Positions 53,299 through 61,749 are shown, counted from the stretch's first letter. The stretch: 64,000 bases of DNA from Trichomonas vaginalis G3 (GCF_026262505.1 NC_067205.1:8742001-8806000); one strand, 5' to 3'. Notes: generated by a model from the letters alone, not told the origin. Program-made: numbers and translations.

Positions 53299-53544
53299 AT
53301 GTTCGTGTCTCGTGCCATAGTCGACGAAAATACAGACAAACAGGTTATATATGAGTTTGAGACCAAGAATGGTGTAACTCGACCTGTCCGATTCAAAGAC
53401 TCCGAGGGCGACCATGAAATTAAACGGAAATTACCTAGGAAGGAATATAAAATGGACTGGTTGCCACCACCTCCACCTCCACCACCTTTACCTGTTCCTC
53501 AAGTAAATAAGCCTTTCCCGTTCCCAAGAATTCCCACATTTTAA
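53299..53544 (+). CDS. Small protein with polyproline tail
   Basis: 81 residues from the ATG at 53299 (MFVSRAIVDENTDKQVIYEF). A small beta-like domain, a basic stretch (KRKLPRKEYK) and a tail of consecutive prolines (residues about 56-66) that could bind SH3, WW or profilin-type domains. Last gene of the accessory block. Confidence 0.5.
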   Translation: MFVSRAIVDENTDKQVIYEFETKNGVTRPVRFKDSEGDHEIKRKLPRKEYKMDWLPPPPPPPPLPVPQVNKPFPFPRIPTF

Positions 53545-53566
53545 TTCAAATTCGAATAAAAATTTT

Positions 53567-55720
53567 TTATTTCATGCAATGTTTTATTTCTGTGCCGTCT
53601 TCAAGTATGCCCCAGTACTTACGCTTGGAGAGGACATGAACTTCGGTGAAAATTTTGTCCAATTTGAATTGACCCATCTTCTCACCGACCATACCCATTT
53701 CAATGAGTTTGTTGTATCCTTCTTCGTTCGTCATGAGTGCGTCAATGTTCTCATAGTAAACCTTCACTTTGGATTTGACTTCCGAGAAGAATTTGTTGTA
53801 GTTGTCAAGGACTGCTTTTGCGAACTGAGGGTAAGACCAATGTTCGACAATAGGTTTTAATGTGGTTACTAAGCCACTTTGACCTTGAGTGAATTCGTAC
53901 TTCAAAACAAAAGGAGAAAACCTTTCAACAAAGTTGTCGACCTTCTCATAATGTTTACTCTTCATCTCTTGAGGTTTTTTAATGGAATATCCCCATGTCG
54001 AATTCATAAGCAATTTGAGTGTCATTGCAAGTTTGGGGTTTGAAGCTTTCCTAATATCATACAGTTGTTGTATGACTTTTCCAACTGTATAGTTCCTTCC
54101 CGGGAACTCACCATCTTCGTTTGGAATTCCAGTCGGAATATATTGGACAAACCTCATGTACGCAGCGTTAAGGTCGACATAGTATATCTTTTCGTTTGAG
54201 TCGAACTTGTCGCAACCAATTGGTCCAGTTTGTGGAAATTCAAGTGAGTCTCTTATCTTCTGAGAAACTTCTCCTGTTATCTCATAAACATCGTCGAAGC
54301 AACCTGTTTCATATAAAACCTTCTGACCTAACTCAGATGCTCTCCAATACAATTTGACGTCAATTGGATGTCTCAATGGAAGTTTATTTATAGCATCTTG
54401 AAGTTCTTGCAACCTCATTGGAAGTTCTTCTGGTTCAGGTTGGTATCCGAACAATCCAACTCCTTGTGGAATTGTGTACTTCTTTTGTACTAGAACTTTG
54501 TCTGGAACAACTTTTGGTCTTGCTAACAGTGAAAAGTTTGTTTCGTCTTTTGGTACAAAAGTTTCTGTAAGCTTGTCATCTGGAATTGGTTCCAACAAAC
54601 CTTTCTCGAAAAGAATGTTTACAGCTCTGACAATGTTGCACTTGCCTTTTCCGAACAATGGGTTTGTAAGACTTTCGTTCAACATGAAGTGGTTGTGGAC
54701 AATTACAATCTTCAACCATGGTAAGTCTTTGTCAACAACATAGTCGTCATGTGAAGAACCTTTAGCTGTAGGTATGTTGACTCGGATATTGACATTTGCC
54801 AACGGTGCAATTTTTGCCAATTGACCTCTGAGCATGTACCTCGTCTTCACACATGACTCAAGATACTTCATCTTCTCATCTGTAACAAGACCAGAGTTCC
54901 TGAGACATGTAAGAATACAAGGTTCATTGACAATTGTTTCAATTGAATTGTAAATTCCATACCTTGTCAAGTCAATGTCAGACTTATTTATGAAGGGGAA
55001 GTATCCAGCATGTTGTCTGACTGCTTGAGGGTTAGGTTCATGCCATTCGAACTTGACACTTGCAATTCCTTCAATTGCATTCAAAATGTCTGAGTCTGAG
55101 TCAACCATTTGTTCTCTCTTTGTAGTCTTGAAAGCGTCAAGAAGTTTTGCGGCTGTTTGTTCATTGCCATGTGCATAGTAAATGTGACCATCCAAATCTG
55201 TTATGGTCAATCTGAGATTGTGTCCTTTCTTATTTCCGTCTTGAATTGCAGCAAGTACTCCCATGAAGCCTTCTTTGTTCTTTCCTTCGTCAAAGTTTAC
55301 TGTAAAGGTTCGACCAGATGTAATTTGACTTCTAACTTCACGATACTTCTCATATGCATATCTTGTTCTTTCCATGGGAGCATGACCATCCTCTGCACTA
55401 CCTTTTTTCCTTCTCAAAGGATGCAATTGTTCGTCATGTTTCCAGTAGAATCTGGCAAAGCCGTCGTGTCCTTCAACTTGAGGTTCACTAACATCGAAAG
55501 GCATGTCCATAAGACGTTCTTCTTCTAACCTCTCTAGTCTGTTTGGATAATTGGCACGTGCTGTTTCCAAATCCATTTCGTAGCGAAGACCAGCCAGTTT
55601 GTCATAGACTTTTATGGGTCTTCCCTTCCTATATTTAAAATTCTTCGAAACTCTCCAACCATATCTTTGCAACTCTGCTTTTATTCTAGCAGACTTTCTA
55701 TCCATTCTATATGGGGGCAT
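53567..55720 (-). CDS. Polinton DNA polymerase B (protein-primed type)
   Basis: 717 residues (MPPYRMDRKSARIKAELQRY). Family B signatures: motif A region YYVDLNAAYM (about residue 514), motif B region KLLMNSTWGYS (about 571) and motif C region VYYENIDALMTNE (about 653). The long amino-terminal part has no counterpart I can name. Polintons replicate with this enzyme, using a terminal protein on their inverted repeats as primer. TTTTTATAAAA precedes the start. It lies next to the accessory block and transcribes towards it. Confidence 0.85.
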   Translation of the reverse strand: MPPYRMDRKSARIKAELQRYGWRVSKNFKYRKGRPIKVYDKLAGLRYEMDLETARANYPNRLERLEEERLMDMPFDVSEPQVEGHDGFARFYWKHDEQLHPLRRKKGSAEDGHAPMERTRYAYEKYREVRSQITSGRTFTVNFDEGKNKEGFMGVLAAIQDGNKKGHNLRLTITDLDGHIYYAHGNEQTAAKLLDAFKTTKREQMVDSDSDILNAIEGIASVKFEWHEPNPQAVRQHAGYFPFINKSDIDLTRYGIYNSIETIVNEPCILTCLRNSGLVTDEKMKYLESCVKTRYMLRGQLAKIAPLANVNIRVNIPTAKGSSHDDYVVDKDLPWLKIVIVHNHFMLNESLTNPLFGKGKCNIVRAVNILFEKGLLEPIPDDKLTETFVPKDETNFSLLARPKVVPDKVLVQKKYTIPQGVGLFGYQPEPEELPMRLQELQDAINKLPLRHPIDVKLYWRASELGQKVLYETGCFDDVYEITGEVSQKIRDSLEFPQTGPIGCDKFDSNEKIYYVDLNAAYMRFVQYIPTGIPNEDGEFPGRNYTVGKVIQQLYDIRKASNPKLAMTLKLLMNSTWGYSIKKPQEMKSKHYEKVDNFVERFSPFVLKYEFTQGQSGLVTTLKPIVEHWSYPQFAKAVLDNYNKFFSEVKSKVKVYYENIDALMTNEEGYNKLIEMGMVGEKMGQFKLDKIFTEVHVLSKRKYWGILEDGTEIKHCMK

Positions 55721-55751
55721 TTTTATAAAAATAAAAAAATATTTTTTTTCT

Positions 55752-56336
55752 TTACTTTACATAACCACCTGCTGCCATAAGTCTTTGACGCCAACCCATA
55801 CCAGCTAATGAAGGTTGACTTGGTTTAGTTTGGAAACTAAACTTTGGTTTTGGTTTATCTTCAGTTTTTGGTTTTTCTTCTTCTATCGGTTTTTCGTCAC
55901 TTTTCGGTTCCTCTGACTTTACCCCACCTGCAGGAACAGTTGTGTCGTCAACATCTTCATAAATATCATATGCCATTTGTTTTTGTTTTCCTTTCAACTT
56001 TTTGTGTTTGTTGTAAAGTTTAGAATATTTCGACTCTAAGTCAATGAGATGTTCTATAATGAACTGTTGGTCAGTGAAGTAAACTTTTCCATCTGTTGTC
56101 TCGAAAGCTCCTTCAGACTTCAATATTTTATTTGTGAGAGTCTGTTTCTTTTTTGAGATACTAGCCGTTCCATTTCTATGAAAAGTGACTTTGTAGTTAG
56201 GGTTTGTATTTCCAGACCTGGCACTTTCTATTATTGAATTTTTCTCTTCATCTGTAAGTTCTTTGACAGGTTTTGACAATGGTTCTGAACTTTTTGTTTG
56301 TGGTGTCAAATCTACCGTTTCAACTTCTTCGGTCAT
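55752..56336 (-). CDS. Polinton protein with charged linkers, unknown
   Basis: 194 residues (MTEEVETVDLTPQTKSSEPL). Low-complexity Glu/Lys/Pro stretches (residues 130-165) and a helical middle (FIIEHLIDLESKYSKLYNKH). It ends QPSLAGMGWRQRLMAAGGYV. The leader TTTTTACTGAGATGAA is almost the same as before the next gene at 56508. Unknown. Confidence 0.6.
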   Translation of the reverse strand: MTEEVETVDLTPQTKSSEPLSKPVKELTDEEKNSIIESARSGNTNPNYKVTFHRNGTASISKKKQTLTNKILKSEGAFETTDGKVYFTDQQFIIEHLIDLESKYSKLYNKHKKLKGKQKQMAYDIYEDVDDTTVPAGGVKSEEPKSDEKPIEEEKPKTEDKPKPKFSFQTKPSQPSLAGMGWRQRLMAAGGYVK

Positions 56337-56355
56337 TTCATCTCAGTAAAAAATT

Positions 56356-56508
56356 TTAGTTTGGTTTGTTTTCAACTGGTTGTTTAGGTTTTTTAAGTCG
56401 GTCTAAAACTTCCTGAGGTATAGGAAGAACTTGACAAACACGTGGTGTAACTGCTGGAAGTCGACAAATCCATCTTGAACCCATTTGTCTCAATGCTGTA
56501 TTGTTCAT
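56356..56508 (-). CDS. Very small basic Polinton protein
   Basis: 50 residues (MNNTALRQMGSRWICRLPAV), basic with a Pro/Lys tail (KKPKQPVENKPN). The leader TTTTTACCGAGATGAA repeats that of the 56336 gene, which argues for expression. It sits between two structural-type genes. Small basic proteins are common in virion cores; no closer assignment. Confidence 0.5.
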   Translation of the reverse strand: MNNTALRQMGSRWICRLPAVTPRVCQVLPIPQEVLDRLKKPKQPVENKPN

Positions 56509-56527
56509 TTCATCTCGGTAAAAAATT

Positions 56528-56929
56528 TTACATTCCCCACGTTTGAGGCGGTTGAGGTTGGTTATTGTTTACCCACTGTTGTGCATGGTTATATCCTCTG
56601 TTAAAGAATCTTTCACCTTGGTCCATATAGTGTCCTGCTTGGTTATAGTAGTCATTTGCTTTGTTATAATAGTTTCCTGCTTGTCTTCCTACATTGTCCA
56701 TCCATCCTTGAACTTTTCCTCTTGTTTCAGGATTTGGAATAAGATTTGCTGCATCTCGTGCTACATCCCAACCTTTCTGTACAGTTTGTATAATAGGTTG
56801 TGCTTTCTCTTTCAGTATACCTAATGTACTCAAAATCTTCCTTCCAATTCCAAATGCACCTCTGGCTATTGTTCCCACTGCGGGTAAAAATCTGGATGCA
56901 ACTCCTGCTAATGCGCCAAATAAACCCAT
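56528..56929 (-). CDS. Amphipathic glycine-start protein (pVI-like?)
   Basis: 133 residues (MGLFGALAGVASRFLPAVGT). Glycine follows the start Met, then an amphipathic basic helix to about residue 40, then Asn/Tyr/Gln-rich sequence with KANDYYNQAGHYMDQ. The layout (MG, amphipathic helix, flexible tail) recalls adenovirus protein VI-type membrane-active minor capsid proteins, and the gene at 60031-60273 has the same start. Only 17 bp separate its ATG from the integrase ATG. The comparison is inference. Confidence 0.5.
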   Translation of the reverse strand: MGLFGALAGVASRFLPAVGTIARGAFGIGRKILSTLGILKEKAQPIIQTVQKGWDVARDAANLIPNPETRGKVQGWMDNVGRQAGNYYNKANDYYNQAGHYMDQGERFFNRGYNHAQQWVNNNQPQPPQTWGM

Positions 56930-56946
56930 TTCTTATAGGGTAAAAA

Positions 56947-57906
56947 ATGACGAATCCGAACAAGGACCCCTATGTTTCTAAAGCGACAAAAAAAGCACTC
57001 ATGATAAAAATCTTTAGTTCAACACCAAATGCTTGGTTTATGGATATCTTGGAAAACATTCCGAGGTATAGAGAAGATGGACCACCATACTGGCTAATAT
57101 TTATCGGTCAAAACACAAGATACTGTGAAGCCATACCATTACAGTCCAAAAATATTTTAGATATCTTAGCAGCTTTGACAATATTCGTTGACAAATACCA
57201 TCCAACAAAACTGACATCTGACTGTGAAAGTTCTTTCAAATCAGATGATGTAAAAAACTATCTGCGTTCAAAAAATGTAAACCAATATTTCATTGTCGAC
57301 CAAAACCATTCTGCTCTTGGTGTCATTGACGGTTGTATAAAAATGTTAAGAGACTTAAACCAACCACAAGGTGGTGAAGCAAATGAAATGTCATATGACG
57401 ACAAATATAGACACTTCTCCATGGCAAAGATGAGACAAGTTTTAAATATTTACAATAGCCGTAAACAAAAAGGTTTGGGAAACCACTCCCCCGAAGAAAT
57501 GAAAAACAACCCTGACTTAGAGAAAGACTATATATTTAACAATTTAGTCAAAAGAGACAAACAAGAAAGAATGCCGGGCTTCAAACTTCAGAAAGGTGAC
57601 AAAGTAAAAATAGAAATACCTAAACGCGACCCATATGAAAATACTATTGACTATGACAACAATGGGAACTCGACAGGTACTCGCATTCGTGTTCGTAAAA
57701 ATAGAAGAAAGTATACAAGAGAATATTATGAAGTTTTAGGCAAACATGGCAAAATGTACAGACTGCAAGCAGAAGATAAAACGACTATTGTCAGACCTCG
57801 TTTCAAACTTGTCAAAGTTCAAGGTGGTATACTTTCAAAGACAGTTCCTAACAAATATAAGACAACTCCTGACGAATATGCTAAAGAAGTTGAAAATGAC
57901 GACTAA
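56947..57906 (+). CDS. Polinton RVE-type integrase
   Basis: 319 residues (MTNPNKDPYVSKATKKALMI). The core has the retroviral-integrase-type pattern: MDILENIPRY, YWLIFIGQNTRYCEAIPL, LTSDCESSF, then HSALGVIDG. From about residue 225 there is a GDKVKIEIPK start and RKYTREYYEVLGKHGKMY, a small SH3/chromo-like beta domain. It would join the element ends to target DNA. Only 17 bp lie between its start and the divergent gene. The 3' end overlaps the fibre gene by 4 bp. Confidence 0.8.
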   Translation: MTNPNKDPYVSKATKKALMIKIFSSTPNAWFMDILENIPRYREDGPPYWLIFIGQNTRYCEAIPLQSKNILDILAALTIFVDKYHPTKLTSDCESSFKSDDVKNYLRSKNVNQYFIVDQNHSALGVIDGCIKMLRDLNQPQGGEANEMSYDDKYRHFSMAKMRQVLNIYNSRKQKGLGNHSPEEMKNNPDLEKDYIFNNLVKRDKQERMPGFKLQKGDKVKIEIPKRDPYENTIDYDNNGNSTGTRIRVRKNRRKYTREYYEVLGKHGKMYRLQAEDKTTIVRPRFKLVKVQGGILSKTVPNKYKTTPDEYAKEVENDD

Positions 57907-59159
57907 GCATTTCTATACCATGCGTAAACTGTCATGTAAGGTGGCATGTAGTCTTTACTTTGTCCCGTTGTTTGCGTATATCCCGAAACGCGATGTGTAT
58001 GGTTTCCATCTCCCTGAGTGTCACCCCAGAAACAATTTATAGCAAACTGAACGTCGTCTTTAACATCATATCCTTTACCTTTTTTCATTGCTGACCAATC
58101 CCAAAATTTATGCTTATGCCAACCTGCTTGAGATGTACTTAAATCTATGTAGTGACTGTGCGCAGGTAAATTTTCACCTGAAATCGTTTTACTTCCTCCT
58201 GTTTCCTTTGAAGAGTTTGCACAATACAAAAACCTGTCAACTATTTGAGTCCAAGTTCCAAAACCCAGAACTGTTTCTGGTCTGGTAGAGTTCATTGACG
58301 TATAAATAGAGCCTATAGGATATAATGTTTGAAGCATTTCTGTCTTTAACGTTTGAAGCTCTGTTTTGTCAGCTTTTTTATCTAACTCATCGTTAACATA
58401 TGTTTTGTCAGCTTTTTTATCTAACTCATCGTTAACATATGTTTTGTCAGCTTTGTTGTCATATAAATCTTGAGCAGTGAATTTAACTTTGTTTTCATCC
58501 TCCATGACATAGACATTTCTACATCTAGTGTATTTCATCGTCGTTATGTCATCCTCCGATGTTAAACCTTGTGGAAAGTTAGGAGGTTTCCAATACAATG
58601 CATCCCCACCAGTTCCATCAGGTTCTTCAACCGTTCCTGCAATATTTTCTATACCAACAGTTGCGAAGAAATCGTGTGTATGAGTCTTTTTAGAATATTC
58701 TTTGTCAGCTCTTGTCACTTCACTTGACATTTTATTGTCAACATATGTTTTATCCGCTTTGTCATCTAACATTGCTGGTAGTTCATCTACGTCATAGATG
58801 TTATGTGTATGGTGTTTTTGTGGGTATGTTCTATCTGTCCATGCGAGAATATAGTCTCTTGTTGCATCTACATACTCTTTGTCAGCTTTGTTGTCAATAT
58901 CTGCCTTCAAAAGAAGTTCATCTATAGGTTTCTCGTTTAAAGTTCCTTTTGTTGGATTTATACAGACAGTATGGTTCTTATTGTCTTGAAACAGAAACTC
59001 ATCTGTCATTGGGTTTAATGTCAGTTTTAAGTTTCCTTCTTTCAATGACTCAGATATCTTAGAATAGTTTGAAAAGTTTGTTGTGTTCTTATTTAGAGCT
59101 TGCACAATGAGTTGTCGGTTGTGTTGTATTTCTCTCATGGAAGCAATATCTTTCGACAT
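57903..59159 (-). CDS. Phage-like fibre/collar protein
   Basis: 418 residues (MSKDIASMREIQHNRQLIVQ). The middle has repeats KADKTYVNDELDK (two identical 39-nt copies near 58369-58450, with other variants), as in trimeric phage fibres. The last 150 residues (LYPIGSIYTSMNSTRPETVL onward, then ENLPAHSHY) match the tip/baseplate domain of phage tail fibres, rich in HSH and HTH pairs. It is probably a host-contact spike on the element's particle. Presence of a phage-type tip in a Polinton is unusual. Confidence 0.7.
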   Translation of the reverse strand: MSKDIASMREIQHNRQLIVQALNKNTTNFSNYSKISESLKEGNLKLTLNPMTDEFLFQDNKNHTVCINPTKGTLNEKPIDELLLKADIDNKADKEYVDATRDYILAWTDRTYPQKHHTHNIYDVDELPAMLDDKADKTYVDNKMSSEVTRADKEYSKKTHTHDFFATVGIENIAGTVEEPDGTGGDALYWKPPNFPQGLTSEDDITTMKYTRCRNVYVMEDENKVKFTAQDLYDNKADKTYVNDELDKKADKTYVNDELDKKADKTELQTLKTEMLQTLYPIGSIYTSMNSTRPETVLGFGTWTQIVDRFLYCANSSKETGGSKTISGENLPAHSHYIDLSTSQAGWHKHKFWDWSAMKKGKGYDVKDDVQFAINCFWGDTQGDGNHTHRVSGYTQTTGQSKDYMPPYMTVYAWYRNA

Positions 59160-59177
59160 TTTTATTGTAGATAAAAT

Positions 59178-60026
59178 ATGCTTCCAATAGAAAAAGAAAA
59201 TTCAAGAGTTGCTACAACTAAACCATTAGATGAACTTTTTACTAATGTCGGTCAAAAGTTTGAGACAGAGACCGTAAAGCATGAAGGCTATCGTTTTGAC
59301 TACCCATTAAGATGGTTAAGAGACCCATCTGTCACAAAAGCTATTGGCTTTCGTAGAATGAAGTTTGTGTCTGTAGAAGATAAAAGTTTTCCATTTATTG
59401 TAAGGTTTCATATAGATTATATATCTGAAGGGAAACGAAAAATGTGGGAAGAAATTGAGCTAATACAAGTTGACCTTTCATCTTCTCTACAGACTGCGTT
59501 AAAAAATATAGAAGATAAAATAAATTCATGTTATGCAAAATATGCTGATGAATATGCAAATACCGAGAGCACACTTTATGTGAGAATTGTATATGACAAA
59601 CAAAATTCACAAGTGTCATTTCAAATCTACGAAGACAATCCAAAGAAAGACGAACAAATATATACAGAATTCACTGCAATGTCATGGTATTATTTGCAAA
59701 GAATGTTAAATCAGAAAGTCGAACTTCCTTTAGCAAATATTTACAGTCGATATGCAAGAGATGAACCATATTTATTTAAAGATGTTTTCGACCCAGCTGC
59801 TATTATTGTTCATGCTTCATTTTCTGGCGCCCAAAACTCTTTCTTATGCTTGGCAAATGACTTTTACGAAAAACCTACAAAGTTATACGAACCACCAAGT
59901 GGAAGTATTTCAGACTTTCAAGTATGGTTTACTACAGATGGAAGAAAAAGAATAATTCCATTATACCATGCGTTTTACTTAGAACTTAGTTTCATATACA
60001 ACTACTATCGAACGGTAAAAATATAA
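59178..60026 (+). CDS. Polinton protein, unknown, beta-rich
   Basis: 282 residues (MLPIEKENSRVATTKPLDEL). Alternating strands and helices without catalytic motif (FVSVEDKSFPFIVRFHIDYI; PLYHAFYLELSFIYNYY). It starts 18 bp from the divergent fibre gene with TTTTATTGTAGATAAAAT between them, so both promoters overlap. It could be another structural protein; not recognised. Confidence 0.6.
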   Translation: MLPIEKENSRVATTKPLDELFTNVGQKFETETVKHEGYRFDYPLRWLRDPSVTKAIGFRRMKFVSVEDKSFPFIVRFHIDYISEGKRKMWEEIELIQVDLSSSLQTALKNIEDKINSCYAKYADEYANTESTLYVRIVYDKQNSQVSFQIYEDNPKKDEQIYTEFTAMSWYYLQRMLNQKVELPLANIYSRYARDEPYLFKDVFDPAAIIVHASFSGAQNSFLCLANDFYEKPTKLYEPPSGSISDFQVWFTTDGRKRIIPLYHAFYLELSFIYNYYRTVKI

Positions 60027-60030
60027 TTTT

Positions 60031-60273
60031 TTAATACGGTTGAGGTGTTGGATTTGGTTGCCAACTAGACTGTGGTGCAGGTTCAGGCTGTTGTATAACA
60101 GGAGCTTGCTCTTCTGGTTCAGGGTCTTTAGGTATAATACCAACAAACTGACCTACTCTTTTACCAATATTTTTGACTCCGTTCCAAATTCCTCTTCCGA
60201 CAGATTTTATTCCATTCCATATACCTCTTCCAACTCTTCTGAAGAAGTTTCCAATACTACTGAAGAAACCCAT
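60031..60273 (-). CDS. Amphipathic glycine-start small protein
   Basis: 80 residues (MGFFSSIGNFFRRVGRGIWN). Residues 1-45 repeat an amphipathic unit (GRGIWNGIKSVGRGIWNGVK), strongly basic on one face and aromatic on the other, followed by a Pro/Gln tail. It resembles membrane-active helices of non-enveloped virus minor proteins, and the start parallels 56929. Inference only. Leader TTTTTACATATAGTAAA. Confidence 0.55.
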   Translation of the reverse strand: MGFFSSIGNFFRRVGRGIWNGIKSVGRGIWNGVKNIGKRVGQFVGIIPKDPEPEEQAPVIQQPEPAPQSSWQPNPTPQPY

Positions 60274-60291
60274 TTTACTATATGTAAAAAT

Positions 60292-60654
60292 CTAATGTCC
60301 GCCTAGTCTCTTACGTTTCCTGTTGAGTTCCATAGCATTCTTTAACTGGAGCTCATACATTCTGTTTCTCCTCTGGTAGAAAACATATTCTGGGTCAACT
60401 CCTGTGTTCGCGTCATCTGCATAAAGTTGTTTATATCCCACTTCAGGGTTTGTATAAAACTCTTTCCATCTCATATTTGCATACCATGGTGGCAAACCTA
60501 ACGCAGCGTCATTTGACATGGCAGTTTGCATTTGTACATCTGTTGGCACTTGACCATAGTTTGCCATTGCAGTTTGTATTCTAACTTCATTTGGAATATT
60601 CTCTGGGTTTGGTTGTCCAGGTTGCTGTGCATTCGCTAAGTTCTGTGCGTCCAT
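60292..60654 (-). CDS. Small Polinton protein, unknown
   Basis: 120 residues (MDAQNLANAQQPGQPNPENI). Two copies of a short unit (VRIQTAMANYGQVP and VQMQTAMSNDAALG), a Trp/Tyr patch (GLPPWYANMRWKEFY) and a basic end (ELNRKRKRLGGH). Leader TTTTTATCTAATATTAA. Not recognised. Confidence 0.55.
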   Translation of the reverse strand: MDAQNLANAQQPGQPNPENIPNEVRIQTAMANYGQVPTDVQMQTAMSNDAALGLPPWYANMRWKEFYTNPEVGYKQLYADDANTGVDPEYVFYQRRNRMYELQLKNAMELNRKRKRLGGH

Positions 60655-60664
60655 TTAATATTAG

Positions 60665-60671
60665 ATAAAAA
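60665..60671 (-). promoter_or_regulatory. TTTTTA(C/T) box before the 60654 gene
   Basis: On the minus strand TTTTTAT followed by CTAATATTAA and the ATG, one of the clearest examples of the core-gene box. Confidence 0.5.
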
Positions 60672-60677
60672 TATCTC

Positions 60678-60809
60678 TTACGAGTACATATGCTGAACAT
60701 TTGCAGGCATTGGTTCATCTTCATATTCTCTGTACTTTTCTGCCACGTCAAATAAATAAATGACACAATGGAAAAAACCTAAAACAAGTAGTCCTATTTC
60801 AAACCACAT
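60678..60809 (-). CDS. Tiny membrane protein
   Basis: 43 residues (MWFEIGLLVLGFFHCVIYLF, then DVAEKYREYEDEPMPANVQH). One membrane span at the start and an acidic tail. It overlaps the end of the methyltransferase gene by 16 bp. Leader TTTTATTAGTAAGTAA fits the core box. It may be a membrane component of the particle or a release helper; unknown. Confidence 0.5.
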   Translation of the reverse strand: MWFEIGLLVLGFFHCVIYLFDVAEKYREYEDEPMPANVQHMYS

Positions 60810-61612
60810 TTACTTACTAATAAAATTTCTTTGTTATGACACTTTCTCCAGTTTATAGGACCTCTCTCATATTCTATCTTGTCATATATAAACTCATAGT
60901 CATGTATGTCCTCTAACCATCTCATAACGGTTTCCAAACCACTTTTATCGGATGTAAAGTAAAAGCATGGATGGTTATGTAAAACGTCTAAAGTTTCTAA
61001 AGAGTCTCTCAAAGTCCAGTCTACTTGGTATTGAAAATCCCATGTGTTATAGAACGGCGGGTCCACTATAAAGAAAACATTTTCCTTGTCTTTATATTTT
61101 TCATACAAATCTGTCCAATGACATCTCACAAACTCTATACCCTCAATATATTTTTCTATGTCCTCTTTGAAAACATTTGTATAGTTAAGATATAAAACTT
61201 TTGACATAAGTGTTTCAATGTCATGAACTCTTATAGCACCACTATATAATAGTCTAGCAGATATACTATCCCAGTCTATATATTCTGCTTTTTTCAAAAC
61301 CTCTCTCACAATATTTTTCTTATCTAATGGTATACGTTCCATCTTACCTATAGGTATCTTTTCTTTTAACTCTTTCAATATATTGTTTGTGTCTGGTATA
61401 TGTTTGAGACGGTCCATATAGTTGTCGAAGTCATTGCATATAATCTTTGAGTCAGGAAATATTGTATGGCACAAATGGGATATATAGAAACTTCCACCGA
61501 ACAAATCTACAAATGTTAGACCATTCGGTAGTTTCTTAAGTTCTCTCAATATAATATCTTTACATTTACTCTTATTTCCAAAGAACGGTAACGGTGGTTT
61601 TGTAAAATTCAT
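60794..61612 (-). CDS. D12-class DNA adenine N6-methyltransferase
   Basis: 272 residues (MNFTKPPLPFFGNKSKCKDI). Dam/D12 signatures: PLPFFGNKSK (SAM-binding start), FVDLFGGSFYISH (motif I), IICNDFDNY and the catalytic FFIVDPPFYN (motif IV). It would transfer a methyl group from SAM to adenine N6 in a short DNA site. It is the outermost gene before the right terminal repeat. No cognate restriction enzyme is recognised; the HNH-like protein is the only nuclease-like candidate. TTTTTATATATATATAA precedes the start, and two TCACTTTTC words lie about 35 nt further up. Confidence 0.85.
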   Translation of the reverse strand: MNFTKPPLPFFGNKSKCKDIILRELKKLPNGLTFVDLFGGSFYISHLCHTIFPDSKIICNDFDNYMDRLKHIPDTNNILKELKEKIPIGKMERIPLDKKNIVREVLKKAEYIDWDSISARLLYSGAIRVHDIETLMSKVLYLNYTNVFKEDIEKYIEGIEFVRCHWTDLYEKYKDKENVFFIVDPPFYNTWDFQYQVDWTLRDSLETLDVLHNHPCFYFTSDKSGLETVMRWLEDIHDYEFIYDKIEYERGPINWRKCHNKEILLVSKCGLK

Positions 61613-61749
61613 TTATATATATATAAAAATGTTTTTTCCCTGAAAAGTGACAGAAAAGTGACAAAACATGAAAACATATATAATTTGTGAAAAGCGACAC
61701 ATTATATAATGTTTTCGACCCAGAAGAAGGCTTCTTCCCAGAAGCAATG

